A DNA stretch of 36,934 nt from an uncultured Prevotellaceae bacterium. Its GTDB lineage: Bacteria > Bacteroidota > Bacteroidia > Bacteroidales > Bacteroidaceae. The stretch is taken from positions 1 to 36,934 of the forward strand of contig CAMHKU010000017.1 of assembly GCA_946185805.1 (NCBI GenBank), written 5' to 3'. Of the stretch, positions 17,058-23,743 are shown in pieces (within the stretch, counting starts at the first letter, position 1; the number at the start of each line of letters is the position of its first letter). The translations under genes were made by a program, and so were the position numbers. Under the pieces are notes generated by a model. That model saw nothing but the letters and a program-made list of their open reading frames with translations. It had not been told where the DNA came from and did not search any database.

Positions 17058-19520
17058 ATGAGACTAACAATGAACAGACGAATCATTCTGGCGGTCCTAC
17101 TCTTAGCCTTCTGTCAGGCTGTTGGGGCACAGTTGGAGAGCCAGCTGGCCTCGCGGCGCTACACCACGCAAGACGGACTGCCGCAGATGCAGGTAGAGCG
17201 GGTGTGGCAAGACTCTCGCGGATATATCTATATAGGTACGCTGTCGGGCTTCGTGCGCTACGACGGTCGTACGTTTACGCCCTTCCTCAGCGGACGGCGC
17301 GAGAATATCGTGAGTTTCGTGGAAACCGGTTGGGGCGAGGTGCGCGCCATGAACTTCCGCCGACAGTGGACGGTGGGCTACGACAACCTCACACTGGCTC
17401 AGATAGACCCCGAGGCCCACTGGTTGCTGAACAATCTGAATAGCGCCCAGCTGCCGCCCGACTATGTCGTGCTCGAGGACGAACAGGAGCAGCATCGCCG
17501 TCTCTGCCACATAAGCCGCCAAGGATTCCTGACCGTCGTGGCCGACACGCTGCTCGACCTGATGCCTCCCGACCGCCGTCTGCTGCTCGACGCCGACGGC
17601 CTCTACATACCCACGCCGCAGGGGCTTTACCTGATGGCCACCGATATCACCGGCAGCAAGGCTGACGGCACGCCCACGCTGCAGGCGGCGCGACGCGTGG
17701 CCGACAAAACCGACGTCTACTGCCTGCACCGTACCGACACCGCCCTGCTGGCCTTTGCTGCCGACGGCGTCTACCGCATAGGTCGGCAGGGACTGAAGCT
17801 TCTGCTCAGCTACGACTGGCAGCAGGCACACTTCGGACTGGCCGTCAGCCCCCAGCCCGACGGCACGCTCATCCTGGCCGACGAGCACACTCTCTACCGC
17901 TACGACGGCCGACGCGTGCTGCCTCTGGCCACGGGTTTCAACCTGGTGAAGGACGTACTCACCGACTGCTGGGGCCGTCTCTGGGTGGCCACCTATCAGG
18001 GGCTATACTGCTACTATAACTGCTCGTTTGTGAACCACCGGCTCACCGACCCGGGCGACATCGTCCGCACCGTGGCCGTCGCCCCAAACACCCACCACCA
18101 AACACCCACCACCCATTTGGTGATGGGCACGCTCAACGGCAAGGTGCTCTGCGACGGCACATTAATAGACGACGACCCAGAGCAGTTCTACGGCTTCAGT
18201 GCCGTCACTATCGGCAACTGCGTATATATGCCAGCTAACGGTGGCGTGGCGGTCGTCGAGGGCTCAGAGGTGGAGGGACACGCCGGAAAGCCCCGGCTGT
18301 TGCCGTTGCCGCGTGACCGCTACCGCTTCATCGCTGCCGACGGGGCGAGGCTGCTCTGCGGCACGATGACCCAGATGCTGAGCTACGACCCGGCCGCCGA
18401 GCGGCTCGACACGCTGGCTGACGGCCTGCGCCACCCCTGGTGCGCCGCCCGCGACAGCGAGAGCCGACTCTGGATAGGCGCGAGCATGGGCCTCTACTGC
18501 ACAGAGGGCGACTCCACGCGCCTCATCAGCTACCCGCAGAAACTCGTCATCACGACGATGACCGGCGGCGGCGACCGCATCGTCTTCGCCTCGGCCGACT
18601 CGCTCTTCCTCATCCGCCACGGCGAGATTACGACGCTCAATTCTCAGCTGCCGCAGCTAGCGGGCCACGAGGTGAGGGCCGTCCACCTGTCGCCCCGAGG
18701 CTACTTGGTAGTGGCAGCCATCGACGGACTTTTCGTGGCCCGGGCCGACTCACTGTGCCGCCTCAGCGACGCCCAGTTCTACAACCACCTGAACGGATTC
18801 ACGCTGATAGAGCCGCTGAAGTCGGTGATGGCCGAGGCCCCCGACGGCACCATCTATCTGCCCGGCATCGAGGAGATGACCTCCTTCCGTCCCGCCGACC
18901 TGCTGACCCTGAGCCTGAAGGACACCTACGTGCGTCGGCCCCTGCGCTGGTATGAGCACTGGTGGGTATGGCTACTGGGTGTCGGGGGCTTGGTGATGGG
19001 TGTCGGCGCCTTGGTGAGGTGGATTGAGCGCCAGCGCAGCCGCCTCAAGATGCAACGACTGCAGCGCGTCCGTCTGGAGCGCGAGCACCTGATACAGACC
19101 ATCCGCGAGGAGGCCGTCAAGGCCGAGCAGACGAAGCTGGCTCAGGACATCGTGAAGATGACCGAGCGTCCCAAACCCGTGCCGTTGCAACTGAACACGA
19201 CCAACGGCATGGCGATGGTAGACCCCTCGACGGTAGTCTACCTAAAGGCCGAGCGCAACTACACCCGCCTAATGACCTTCAATTCGAGCATAATCGTGCA
19301 ACAGGGCATCGGCACGCTGACAGCACGACTCGACGAGAACACCTTCGTACGCGCCGACCGCAGCACGGTGGTCAACATCGGCTACATCTACCAGCTAGTG
19401 CCCGCTGAGCGCCGCTGCCTGTTCCGCGCACCCGACGGCACGGAGACAGAAACCACCCTGCTGGCACCGGCCTTCAAGCGTCTCGACAAACTGCTGCAGA
19501 ATAGTGGCGAACAGGAGTAG
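17058..19520 (+). CDS. Membrane-anchored beta-propeller / LytTR one-component regulator
   Basis: 820 residues. A signal peptide (to about residue 24) precedes a long periplasmic region with two-component-regulator propeller motifs ('VWQDSRGYIYIGTLSGFVRYDG', 'DCWGRLWVATYQGLYCY', 'DSESRLWIGASMGLYC'). A single membrane helix follows at ~635-652, then a basic coiled coil (~655-700) and a C-terminal LytTR DNA-binding domain (~715-812; 'VYLKAERNYTRLMT', 'FVRADRSTVVNIGYI'). The layout copies the sensor half of Bacteroidota hybrid two-component systems, but kinase and receiver domains are missing and the DNA-binding domain is fused straight to the sensor. Signal sensing in the periplasm and DNA binding at the membrane is the simplest reading. 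Targets may include the neighbouring genes, which is inference. Two heptamer arrays lie in frame, one within the membrane helix. The alternative start is 17070. Confidence 0.85.
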   Translation: MRLTMNRRIILAVLLLAFCQAVGAQLESQLASRRYTTQDGLPQMQVERVWQDSRGYIYIGTLSGFVRYDGRTFTPFLSGRRENIVSFVETGWGEVRAMNFRRQWTVGYDNLTLAQIDPEAHWLLNNLNSAQLPPDYVVLEDEQEQHRRLCHISRQGFLTVVADTLLDLMPPDRRLLLDADGLYIPTPQGLYLMATDITGSKADGTPTLQAARRVADKTDVYCLHRTDTALLAFAADGVYRIGRQGLKLLLSYDWQQAHFGLAVSPQPDGTLILADEHTLYRYDGRRVLPLATGFNLVKDVLTDCWGRLWVATYQGLYCYYNCSFVNHRLTDPGDIVRTVAVAPNTHHQTPTTHLVMGTLNGKVLCDGTLIDDDPEQFYGFSAVTIGNCVYMPANGGVAVVEGSEVEGHAGKPRLLPLPRDRYRFIAADGARLLCGTMTQMLSYDPAAERLDTLADGLRHPWCAARDSESRLWIGASMGLYCTEGDSTRLISYPQKLVITTMTGGGDRIVFASADSLFLIRHGEITTLNSQLPQLAGHEVRAVHLSPRGYLVVAAIDGLFVARADSLCRLSDAQFYNHLNGFTLIEPLKSVMAEAPDGTIYLPGIEEMTSFRPADLLTLSLKDTYVRRPLRWYEHWWVWLLGVGGLVMGVGALVRWIERQRSRLKMQRLQRVRLEREHLIQTIREEAVKAEQTKLAQDIVKMTERPKPVPLQLNTTNGMAMVDPSTVVYLKAERNYTRLMTFNSSIIVQQGIGTLTARLDENTFVRADRSTVVNIGYIYQLVPAERRCLFRAPDGTETETTLLAPAFKRLDKLLQNSGEQE
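18084..18111 (+). repeat. In-gene 14-bp direct repeat (2 copies)
   Basis: Two exact adjacent copies of CCAAACACCCACCA (two heptamers each) encode 'NTHHQTPTTH' in a propeller loop of the LytTR regulator. Sequence and period relate it to the CACCC heptamer arrays in mnmA and the giant protein. Confidence 0.75.
18977..19018 (+). repeat. 21-bp duplication forming the membrane helix
   Basis: Two 21-bp copies (18977-18997 and 18998-19018), each made of three heptamers such as GGGTGTC and TGGTGAT, encode GVGGLVM then GVGALVR in the only transmembrane helix of the LytTR regulator. Confidence 0.75.
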
Positions 19521-19551
19521 GGAAGGAACATCGTTTTTTGCGGAACTTTTC

Positions 19552-19582
19552 TTTGTCAGTCGGAAAAAAAACGCTACCTTTG
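19552..19582 (+). promoter_or_regulatory. Predicted promoter of the PAP2 phosphatase gene
   Basis: TTTG (19552-19555), a 19-bp spacer and TACCTTTG (19575-19582) match the Bacteroidota consensus, 29 bp before the ATG at 19612. It makes transcription of the phosphatase independent of the LytTR gene. Confidence 0.7.
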
Positions 19583-19611
19583 CACACAGTTAACATTAAT
19601 AGGTATAAGAG

Positions 19612-21189
19612 ATGAAAAGAATGATTGTTCTGGCTGTGGCTGCGGCAGTAGCTACAGTGCATGTGGAGGCTCAGTATGCAGAGGTGACGCCCTACATTGA
19701 CGCCGCCGACATGCCCAACCTGATAAAGTGCCTGCCGGCCCCGCCGGACACGCTGAGTCCAGACTTCAACTACGACCTGACACAGTATATATGGGGCAAG
19801 CAGCAGCGCAACGACCCCGAGCGCGCAGCCATTGCCCGCCGCGATGCCGTCAGTAAGTATATAAACGTGCTTGCCGAGTTCAGCATACCCTTTGGTCTGA
19901 CTATTACGCCTACGGAGACGCCCGAAATCTGGAAGCTCCTGGATACCAGCCTTGTAACAGTCAACCAGATGAGCAAGGCAGCCAAGAATTACTACGACCG
20001 CCCCCGCCCCTTTGTGCGCTTCCATGAGCACATGCTCACCTATCAGGCCGAGGAGGACGAAGAGAAGCAGGCCCTCGAGGGCAGCTACCCCTCCGGCCAC
20101 ACCCTCCGCTCCTGGACCGCGGCGCTGCTGCTGTCAGAGATAGCCCCCAGCCGTGCCGACACCATCCTGGCCCGCGGCTATATGTGTGGCGAGAGCCGCG
20201 TCATCGTAGGCGCCCACTGGCAGACCGACGTCGACGCCTCGCGCCTGGGTGCCGTCATCGGCTACATGCGTCTGCAGACGAGCGAGGCCTTCCGCCAGCA
20301 GATGAAGAAGGCACAGCAGGAGTATGCCCAGAAGACGGGCGTGGAGATCAAGCCCAGCGCCTCGGACAACATCGTGCGCGACAGCTGCGACTATTACTAC
20401 ACGCGCAGCGAGATGCCCGACATGCGGAAGTTCTTGCCTGCCCCGCCGGACACCATGGACCTCAAGTTTACCCGCGACGTGATGTACTACTACTGGGGCA
20501 AGACCATGCGCCACAACACCGAGCGCGCCGAGATGGCCCGCCGCGATGCCGAATACGGCATAGACTACATCTGCCCGGAGTTCAGCGACGCCTTCGGCCT
20601 GCAGCTCTCCAAGGAGGGCACGCCCGAAATCTATAAGCTCATGCTTGACGCCACCTCGACGATTGACAGCATCTGCTACGAGCCTAAGAAGTTCTACATG
20701 CGCAAGCGTCCCTTCATGCGCATGCAGGAGACCTCGCTGACGCCCGGTGACGAGGCAGCACTGTCGAAGAACGGCTCCTACCCCTCGGGCCACACCATCC
20801 TGGGCTGGGGCTCGGCACTGCTGCTCTCGGAACTCAACCCCGCCAAGGCCGACACGCTCATAGCCCGCGGCTATCAGTATGGCGAGAGCCGCCTCATCGT
20901 GGGTGCCCACTGGCGCAGCGACGTCGATGCCGGCCGCTTGGCAGCCTCCGTAGCCTACGCCCGCCTCCACAACAGCGCCCGCTTCCAAGAGCAGCTGAAG
21001 AAGGCCAAGGAGGAGTTCCGCCGCCTGACAGACCCCACGGCCATCAGACAAATAAAAAATAATAATTCAGAATTCACAACTGATGCTTCACGCGCCGCCG
21101 TCTACGACCTGCAGGGACGGCGTGTCGACGACACTGCACGCCCAGGCATCTATATCAGCAACCAAGAGAAGTACGTGGTACGCCAATAA
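19612..21189 (+). CDS. Secreted tandem-domain PAP2 / class A acid phosphatase
   Basis: 525 residues: a signal peptide (~1-20), two homologous PAP2-type domains and a C-terminal 'YDLQGRRV...PGIYI' tail. Each domain carries the full phosphatase signature K-x6-RP, PSGHT, SR-x5-H-x3-D. Domain 1 has DRPRPF (~130), PSGHT at 160-164 and ESRVIVGAHWQTDVDA. Domain 2 has RKRPF, PSGHT at 391-395 and ESRLIVGAHWRSDVDA. Both sites therefore look catalytically competent. Family members hydrolyse phosphomonoesters or lipid phosphates through a phosphohistidine intermediate; no membrane helices are present, so the soluble PhoN-like type is more likely. The domains align along ~220 residues ('LPAPPDT', 'WGK', 'ERA..ARRDA'), showing internal duplication. 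mnmA follows after 39 bp. A short AT-rich insert precedes the tail. Confidence 0.9.
   Translation: MKRMIVLAVAAAVATVHVEAQYAEVTPYIDAADMPNLIKCLPAPPDTLSPDFNYDLTQYIWGKQQRNDPERAAIARRDAVSKYINVLAEFSIPFGLTITPTETPEIWKLLDTSLVTVNQMSKAAKNYYDRPRPFVRFHEHMLTYQAEEDEEKQALEGSYPSGHTLRSWTAALLLSEIAPSRADTILARGYMCGESRVIVGAHWQTDVDASRLGAVIGYMRLQTSEAFRQQMKKAQQEYAQKTGVEIKPSASDNIVRDSCDYYYTRSEMPDMRKFLPAPPDTMDLKFTRDVMYYYWGKTMRHNTERAEMARRDAEYGIDYICPEFSDAFGLQLSKEGTPEIYKLMLDATSTIDSICYEPKKFYMRKRPFMRMQETSLTPGDEAALSKNGSYPSGHTILGWGSALLLSELNPAKADTLIARGYQYGESRLIVGAHWRSDVDAGRLAASVAYARLHNSARFQEQLKKAKEEFRRLTDPTAIRQIKNNNSEFTTDASRAAVYDLQGRRVDDTARPGIYISNQEKYVVRQ
21061..21088 (+). repeat. Degenerate AT-rich heptamer-like insert in PAP2 gene
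   Basis: Units AATAATT, CAGAATT, CACAACT, GATGCTT follow a 7-bp period and encode a polar linker ('NNNSEFTTDA') just before the C-terminal tail. The composition contrasts with the GC-rich gene. Weak on its own. Confidence 0.35.
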
Positions 21190-21228
21190 GCCTCCCACAG
21201 CCAGCATCCTGTATCATTTATACAAGAG

Positions 21229-22437
21229 ATGAATATTAACTCCACCGCTACCAATCTGGCCAACAAGCGCATAGCCGTGCTACTGTCGGGGGGTGTCGAC
21301 TCCTCGGTGGTGGTCTACGAGCTGGTGCGTCAGGGCTACAGGCCCGACTGCTTCTATATCAACATCGGCCCCGAGGAGGCAGAGCAATGGGACTGTACCA
21401 GTGAGGAAGACCTGGAGATGGCTACCGCCGTGGCCCGTAAGTATGGCTGCAGCTTAGAAGTCGTTGACTGCCACCGCGACTACTGGGAGCGGGTGACGCG
21501 CTACACCATGGAGAAGGTGCGGGCGGGCCTGACGCCCAACCCCGACGTGATGTGCAACCGCCTCATTAAGTTTGGCGCCTTCAACGAGAAGCGGGGCCAC
21601 GACTACGACCTTATTGCCACCGGCCACTACGCCCAAAAGGAGTTTGAGCCCTTTAGCGAAAGCCCTCAAGGCTCAAACATATCAGCTCCCCCTCCTTCGG
21701 AGGGGGCGGGGGGGAGGTTCTGGCTCTGCACCAGCCCCGACCCCGTGAAGGACCAGACCGACTTCCTGGCACAAATCTACGACTGGCAGCTACAGAAGGC
21801 CCTCTTCCCCATCGGCCATTACATGAAGGACGAGGTGCGCCAGATAGCTGAGCGCGAACACCTGGTCAGCGCCCACCGCAAGGACTCGCAGGGCATCTGC
21901 TTCCTCGGCAAGATCAACTACAACGACTATATCCGCCGATACCTTGGCGAGCAGCCCGGCTACGTGATAGAGCTGGAGACCGGCCGCTGCATCGGCGAGC
22001 ACCGCGGCCTGTGGTTCCACACCATCGGGCAGCGCAAGGGTCTGGGCTTCGGCGGCGGCCCGTGGTTTGTGGTGAAGAAAGACGTGGCGCAGAACATCCT
22101 CTACGTCAGCCACGGCTACGACCCGCAGACGGCCTACCGACGGGAGTTCGTCATCCACGACTTCAACGCCCTCACCCTGCCGCTCGACGAGATTATCGGC
22201 CATCACCCATCACCCATCACCCAACACCCATCACCCATCACCCAACACCCATCACCCATCACCATCAAGATTCGCCACACGCCCGGCTACCTGCCAGCCA
22301 CCATTGAGCCTCTGGGCGACGGCCGTTATCAGGTAAAGGCAGCAGAGCCTATCCACGGCGTGGCGCCGGGACAGTTCTGCGTGGTCTACGACGAACGCCA
22401 CCACCGTTGCTATGGTAGCGGTGAAATTACTGTATAA
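21229..22437 (+). CDS. mnmA: tRNA-specific 2-thiouridylase MnmA
   Basis: 402 residues, longer than typical (~360-370). It adds the 2-thio group to uridine 34 of Lys, Glu and Gln tRNAs, using ATP and sulfur from a persulfide relay. The PP-loop 'LLSGGVDSS' (residues ~18-26) binds ATP. The two catalytic Cys are visible: Cys109 in NPDVMCN and Cys224 in SQGICF. 'TGHYA', 'KDQTDFL' and the C-terminal beta-barrel ('HTPGYLP', 'AVAPGQFCVVYD'-like) complete the family pattern. Two extra segments explain the length: a palindromic GC-rich insert in the loop before 'FWLCTSPDP' (21688-21706) and a heptamer array giving HPSPITQ repeats before the barrel (22202-22264). Both are in frame, so the gene is probably functional. 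Bacteroidota often carry two mnmA paralogues, so another copy may exist outside the window. Confidence 0.93.
   Translation: MNINSTATNLANKRIAVLLSGGVDSSVVVYELVRQGYRPDCFYINIGPEEAEQWDCTSEEDLEMATAVARKYGCSLEVVDCHRDYWERVTRYTMEKVRAGLTPNPDVMCNRLIKFGAFNEKRGHDYDLIATGHYAQKEFEPFSESPQGSNISAPPPSEGAGGRFWLCTSPDPVKDQTDFLAQIYDWQLQKALFPIGHYMKDEVRQIAEREHLVSAHRKDSQGICFLGKINYNDYIRRYLGEQPGYVIELETGRCIGEHRGLWFHTIGQRKGLGFGGGPWFVVKKDVAQNILYVSHGYDPQTAYRREFVIHDFNALTLPLDEIIGHHPSPITQHPSPITQHPSPITIKIRHTPGYLPATIEPLGDGRYQVKAAEPIHGVAPGQFCVVYDERHHRCYGSGEITV
21688..21706 (+). repeat. GC-rich palindromic insert in mnmA
   Basis: A perfect 8-bp stem (21688-21695 with 21699-21706) with a TTC loop, followed by more G-rich DNA, encodes 'APPPSEGAGG' in a loop that is short in other MnmA proteins. 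It has the same geometry as the palindrome at 10690-10708. Confidence 0.7.
22202..22264 (+). repeat. In-frame heptamer array in mnmA (9 units)
   Basis: Nine consecutive 7-mers, ATCACCC with every third or fourth replaced by AACACCC, the last unit differing by one base. Higher-order period 21 bp gives HPSPITQ-HPSPITQ-HPSPIT. The total of 63 bp preserves the frame; loss of one heptamer would frameshift mnmA. Confidence 0.92.
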
Positions 22438-22465
22438 CGCCTAAGTGCGGGCTACGCCTAAAATG

Positions 22466-22576
22466 AGGTGACACCTCTTACACCTGGCACTTAACTCGCT
22501 GATAATCAGTATAGGTTTTCTGTGGGGTAGTGACACCTGAGGTCGCACCTGAGGTGACACCTGGTGGCCTGCGGCC
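22466..22576 (+). repeat. Left arm of long inverted repeat
   Basis: This arm pairs with 22981-23080. It contains its own short palindromes, for example AGGTGACACCT, which is self-complementary around a single central base and occurs more than once in the arm. Confidence 0.75.
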
Positions 22577-22714
22577 AGATGAGAATAGAGTATTTTTCCA
22601 GAAAGAAGTTATCGTAATTACCGTAATTGATCCATAACAATATATAGGAGCAGTGAAAAAAAGGCTGTATATAAATATCTATTCGCTTTTGGATATTTAT
22701 ACAAAAGAGTGGGC

Positions 22715-22796
22715 GTTTTGTAAAAGAATCGGAGGCTTTGGCAAAACGGCGCGCGTTTTTGGAAAAACAGCGGCCGTTTGCTCCAAAACGCGCGCT
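22715..22796. repeat. T-tract/A-tract blocks at ~20-bp spacing
   Basis: Four consecutive blocks of 20-21 bp start at 22715, 22735, 22755 and 22776. Each has G, then 3-5 T, 2-4 other bases, 4-5 A, then a GC-rich remainder. The spacing is close to two helical turns. Degenerate, so moderate confidence. Confidence 0.45.
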
Positions 22797-22880
22797 GGAA
22801 TTTTTATTCCACACGCCGTTTTGAGTGTATATTTATACATTTTCGGGAATGTAATTTGATCTTTGGGAAAACAATTGACT

Positions 22881-22978
22881 CTTTCACTTATCACTTCTCA
22901 CTTATCACTTCTCACTTATCACTTCTCACTTATCACTTTTCACTTTTCACTTTTCACTTATCACTTATCACTTTTCAC
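22881..22978. repeat. Intergenic heptamer array (14 units)
   Basis: Fourteen consecutive 7-mers of form TTNTCAC (first unit CTTTCAC) with alternating TTATCAC and TTCTCAC in the first half and mostly TTTTCAC or TTATCAC in the second. It ends two bases before the right inverted-repeat arm. Confidence 0.95.
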
Positions 22979-22980
22979 TA

Positions 22981-23080
22981 GGCCGCAGGCTGCCTGGGTG
23001 CTACCTCAGGTGCTACTTACACTATGTAAATAGATACTGAAAACCAGCAAGTTAGGTGCCGGGTGTAAGAGGTGTCACCT
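22981..23080 (-). repeat. Right arm of long inverted repeat
   Basis: Its reverse complement aligns to 22466-22576 with exact 19-bp and 10-bp matches at the outer and inner ends and scattered differences and a small gap between. Confidence 0.75.
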
Positions 23081-23126
23081 ACGTATTATTGTACCTAGGT
23101 AGAGCCAAACTTTTTGAATACCAGCC

Positions 23127-23735
23127 TCAGAACACGCGGAACTCATAGCCCTGCTCGCGTAGCCAAGTGATACACTGCGGCAGAGCCACGCGTAGCTTGT
23201 CGATAGACTTCAGGGAGTCGTGGAAGGTGATGATGCTGCCGTTGCGGGCGTAGCGCTTGACGTTGTCGACGACACCCTCGGCGGTGAGCCATTTGGAATA
23301 GTCGCGGGTGACGAGGTCCCACATGACGATGGTGTAGCGCCGGCGGAGAAAAAAATAGTGCACCGGGCGCATCCAGCCGTGGGGCGGGCGGAACAGGGGG
23401 CTCTTGATGTAGGCATTGGCGTGCTCTACGTTGTAACAATACTCATGGTATGTCTTGTTCAGGGCACCAATATGGTTGTGGGTGTGGTTGCCCACGCGGT
23501 GGCCTTCGGCCTTGACCTGCTGAAAGAGCTGAGGATACTTGCGCACGTTGTCGCCCACCATAAAGAAAGTAGCCTTGATGCCCTGCTCGCGTAAGATGTC
23601 GAGAATAAACGGAGTCGCTTCGGGGATTGGCCCGTCATCGAAGGTCAGGTAAACAGCCTTCTGATGACGGTCCATTCTCCAAAGCGCCCGTGGATAGAGC
23701 CAACGGAGGTATATAGCCGGTTGCTCTATGAACAT
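23127..23735 (-). CDS. Polysaccharide deacetylase (NodB domain)
   Basis: 202 residues, essentially one NodB domain. All carbohydrate-esterase-4 motifs are visible: TFDDGP with Asp33/Asp34 (catalytic base and metal ligand), HTHNH with His84 and His88 (metal ligands), RPPHG at 116-120, the Asp/Trp motif around 'MWDLVTRDYSKW', and TFHDS with His172. The family removes N- or O-acetyl groups from chitin-like sugars, peptidoglycan or xylan with a divalent metal; which one applies here cannot be told. There is no clear signal peptide, only a mildly hydrophobic N-terminus, so it may act in the cytoplasm or at the membrane. The ATG is 8 nt after the stop of the DUF2723 gene, so the two are co-transcribed and may act on the same glycan pathway (inference). 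Confidence 0.92.
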   Translation of the reverse strand: MFIEQPAIYLRWLYPRALWRMDRHQKAVYLTFDDGPIPEATPFILDILREQGIKATFFMVGDNVRKYPQLFQQVKAEGHRVGNHTHNHIGALNKTYHEYCYNVEHANAYIKSPLFRPPHGWMRPVHYFFLRRRYTIVMWDLVTRDYSKWLTAEGVVDNVKRYARNGSIITFHDSLKSIDKLRVALPQCITWLREQGYEFRVF

Positions 23736-23743
23736 TGCAAGAC

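Larger units (their letters stand above)
22466..23080. mobile_element. Candidate ~615-bp non-coding element bounded by long inverted repeats
   Basis: The 689-bp gap between mnmA and the deacetylase gene is mostly filled by this element. The outer ends are exact 19-bp inverted repeats: AGGTGACACCTCTTACACC at 22466-22484 and its complement at 23062-23080. Similarity continues inward for ~110 bp to GCCTGCGGCC at 22567-22576 and 22981-22990. Between the arms lie an AT-rich core with ~20-bp-spaced T-tract/A-tract blocks and a 14-unit heptamer array. I see no convincing gene; short frames of 60-100 codons on both strands have no recognisable features. It could be a MITE-like element, a giant hairpin transcript or a terminator complex. 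Confidence 0.6.

Noticed and set aside
20134..21051. 305-codon minus-strand frame opposite the phosphatase
   Set aside because: Shadow of the PAP2 gene; its Leu, Val, Ala, Gly and His-rich composition has no features of its own.
22202..22264. CRISPR-like array
   Set aside because: Units are contiguous 7-mers without spacers, and no cas gene is present. The 22881-22978 array was rejected as CRISPR for the same reason.
22653..22859. Small plus-strand frame (68 codons) in the inverted-repeat element, and overlapping minus-strand frames at 22506-22894
   Set aside because: The peptides are Lys/Gly/Phe-rich products of T-tract/A-tract DNA, there is no promoter or homologue I recognise, and frames are open on both strands. 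Left as non-coding.
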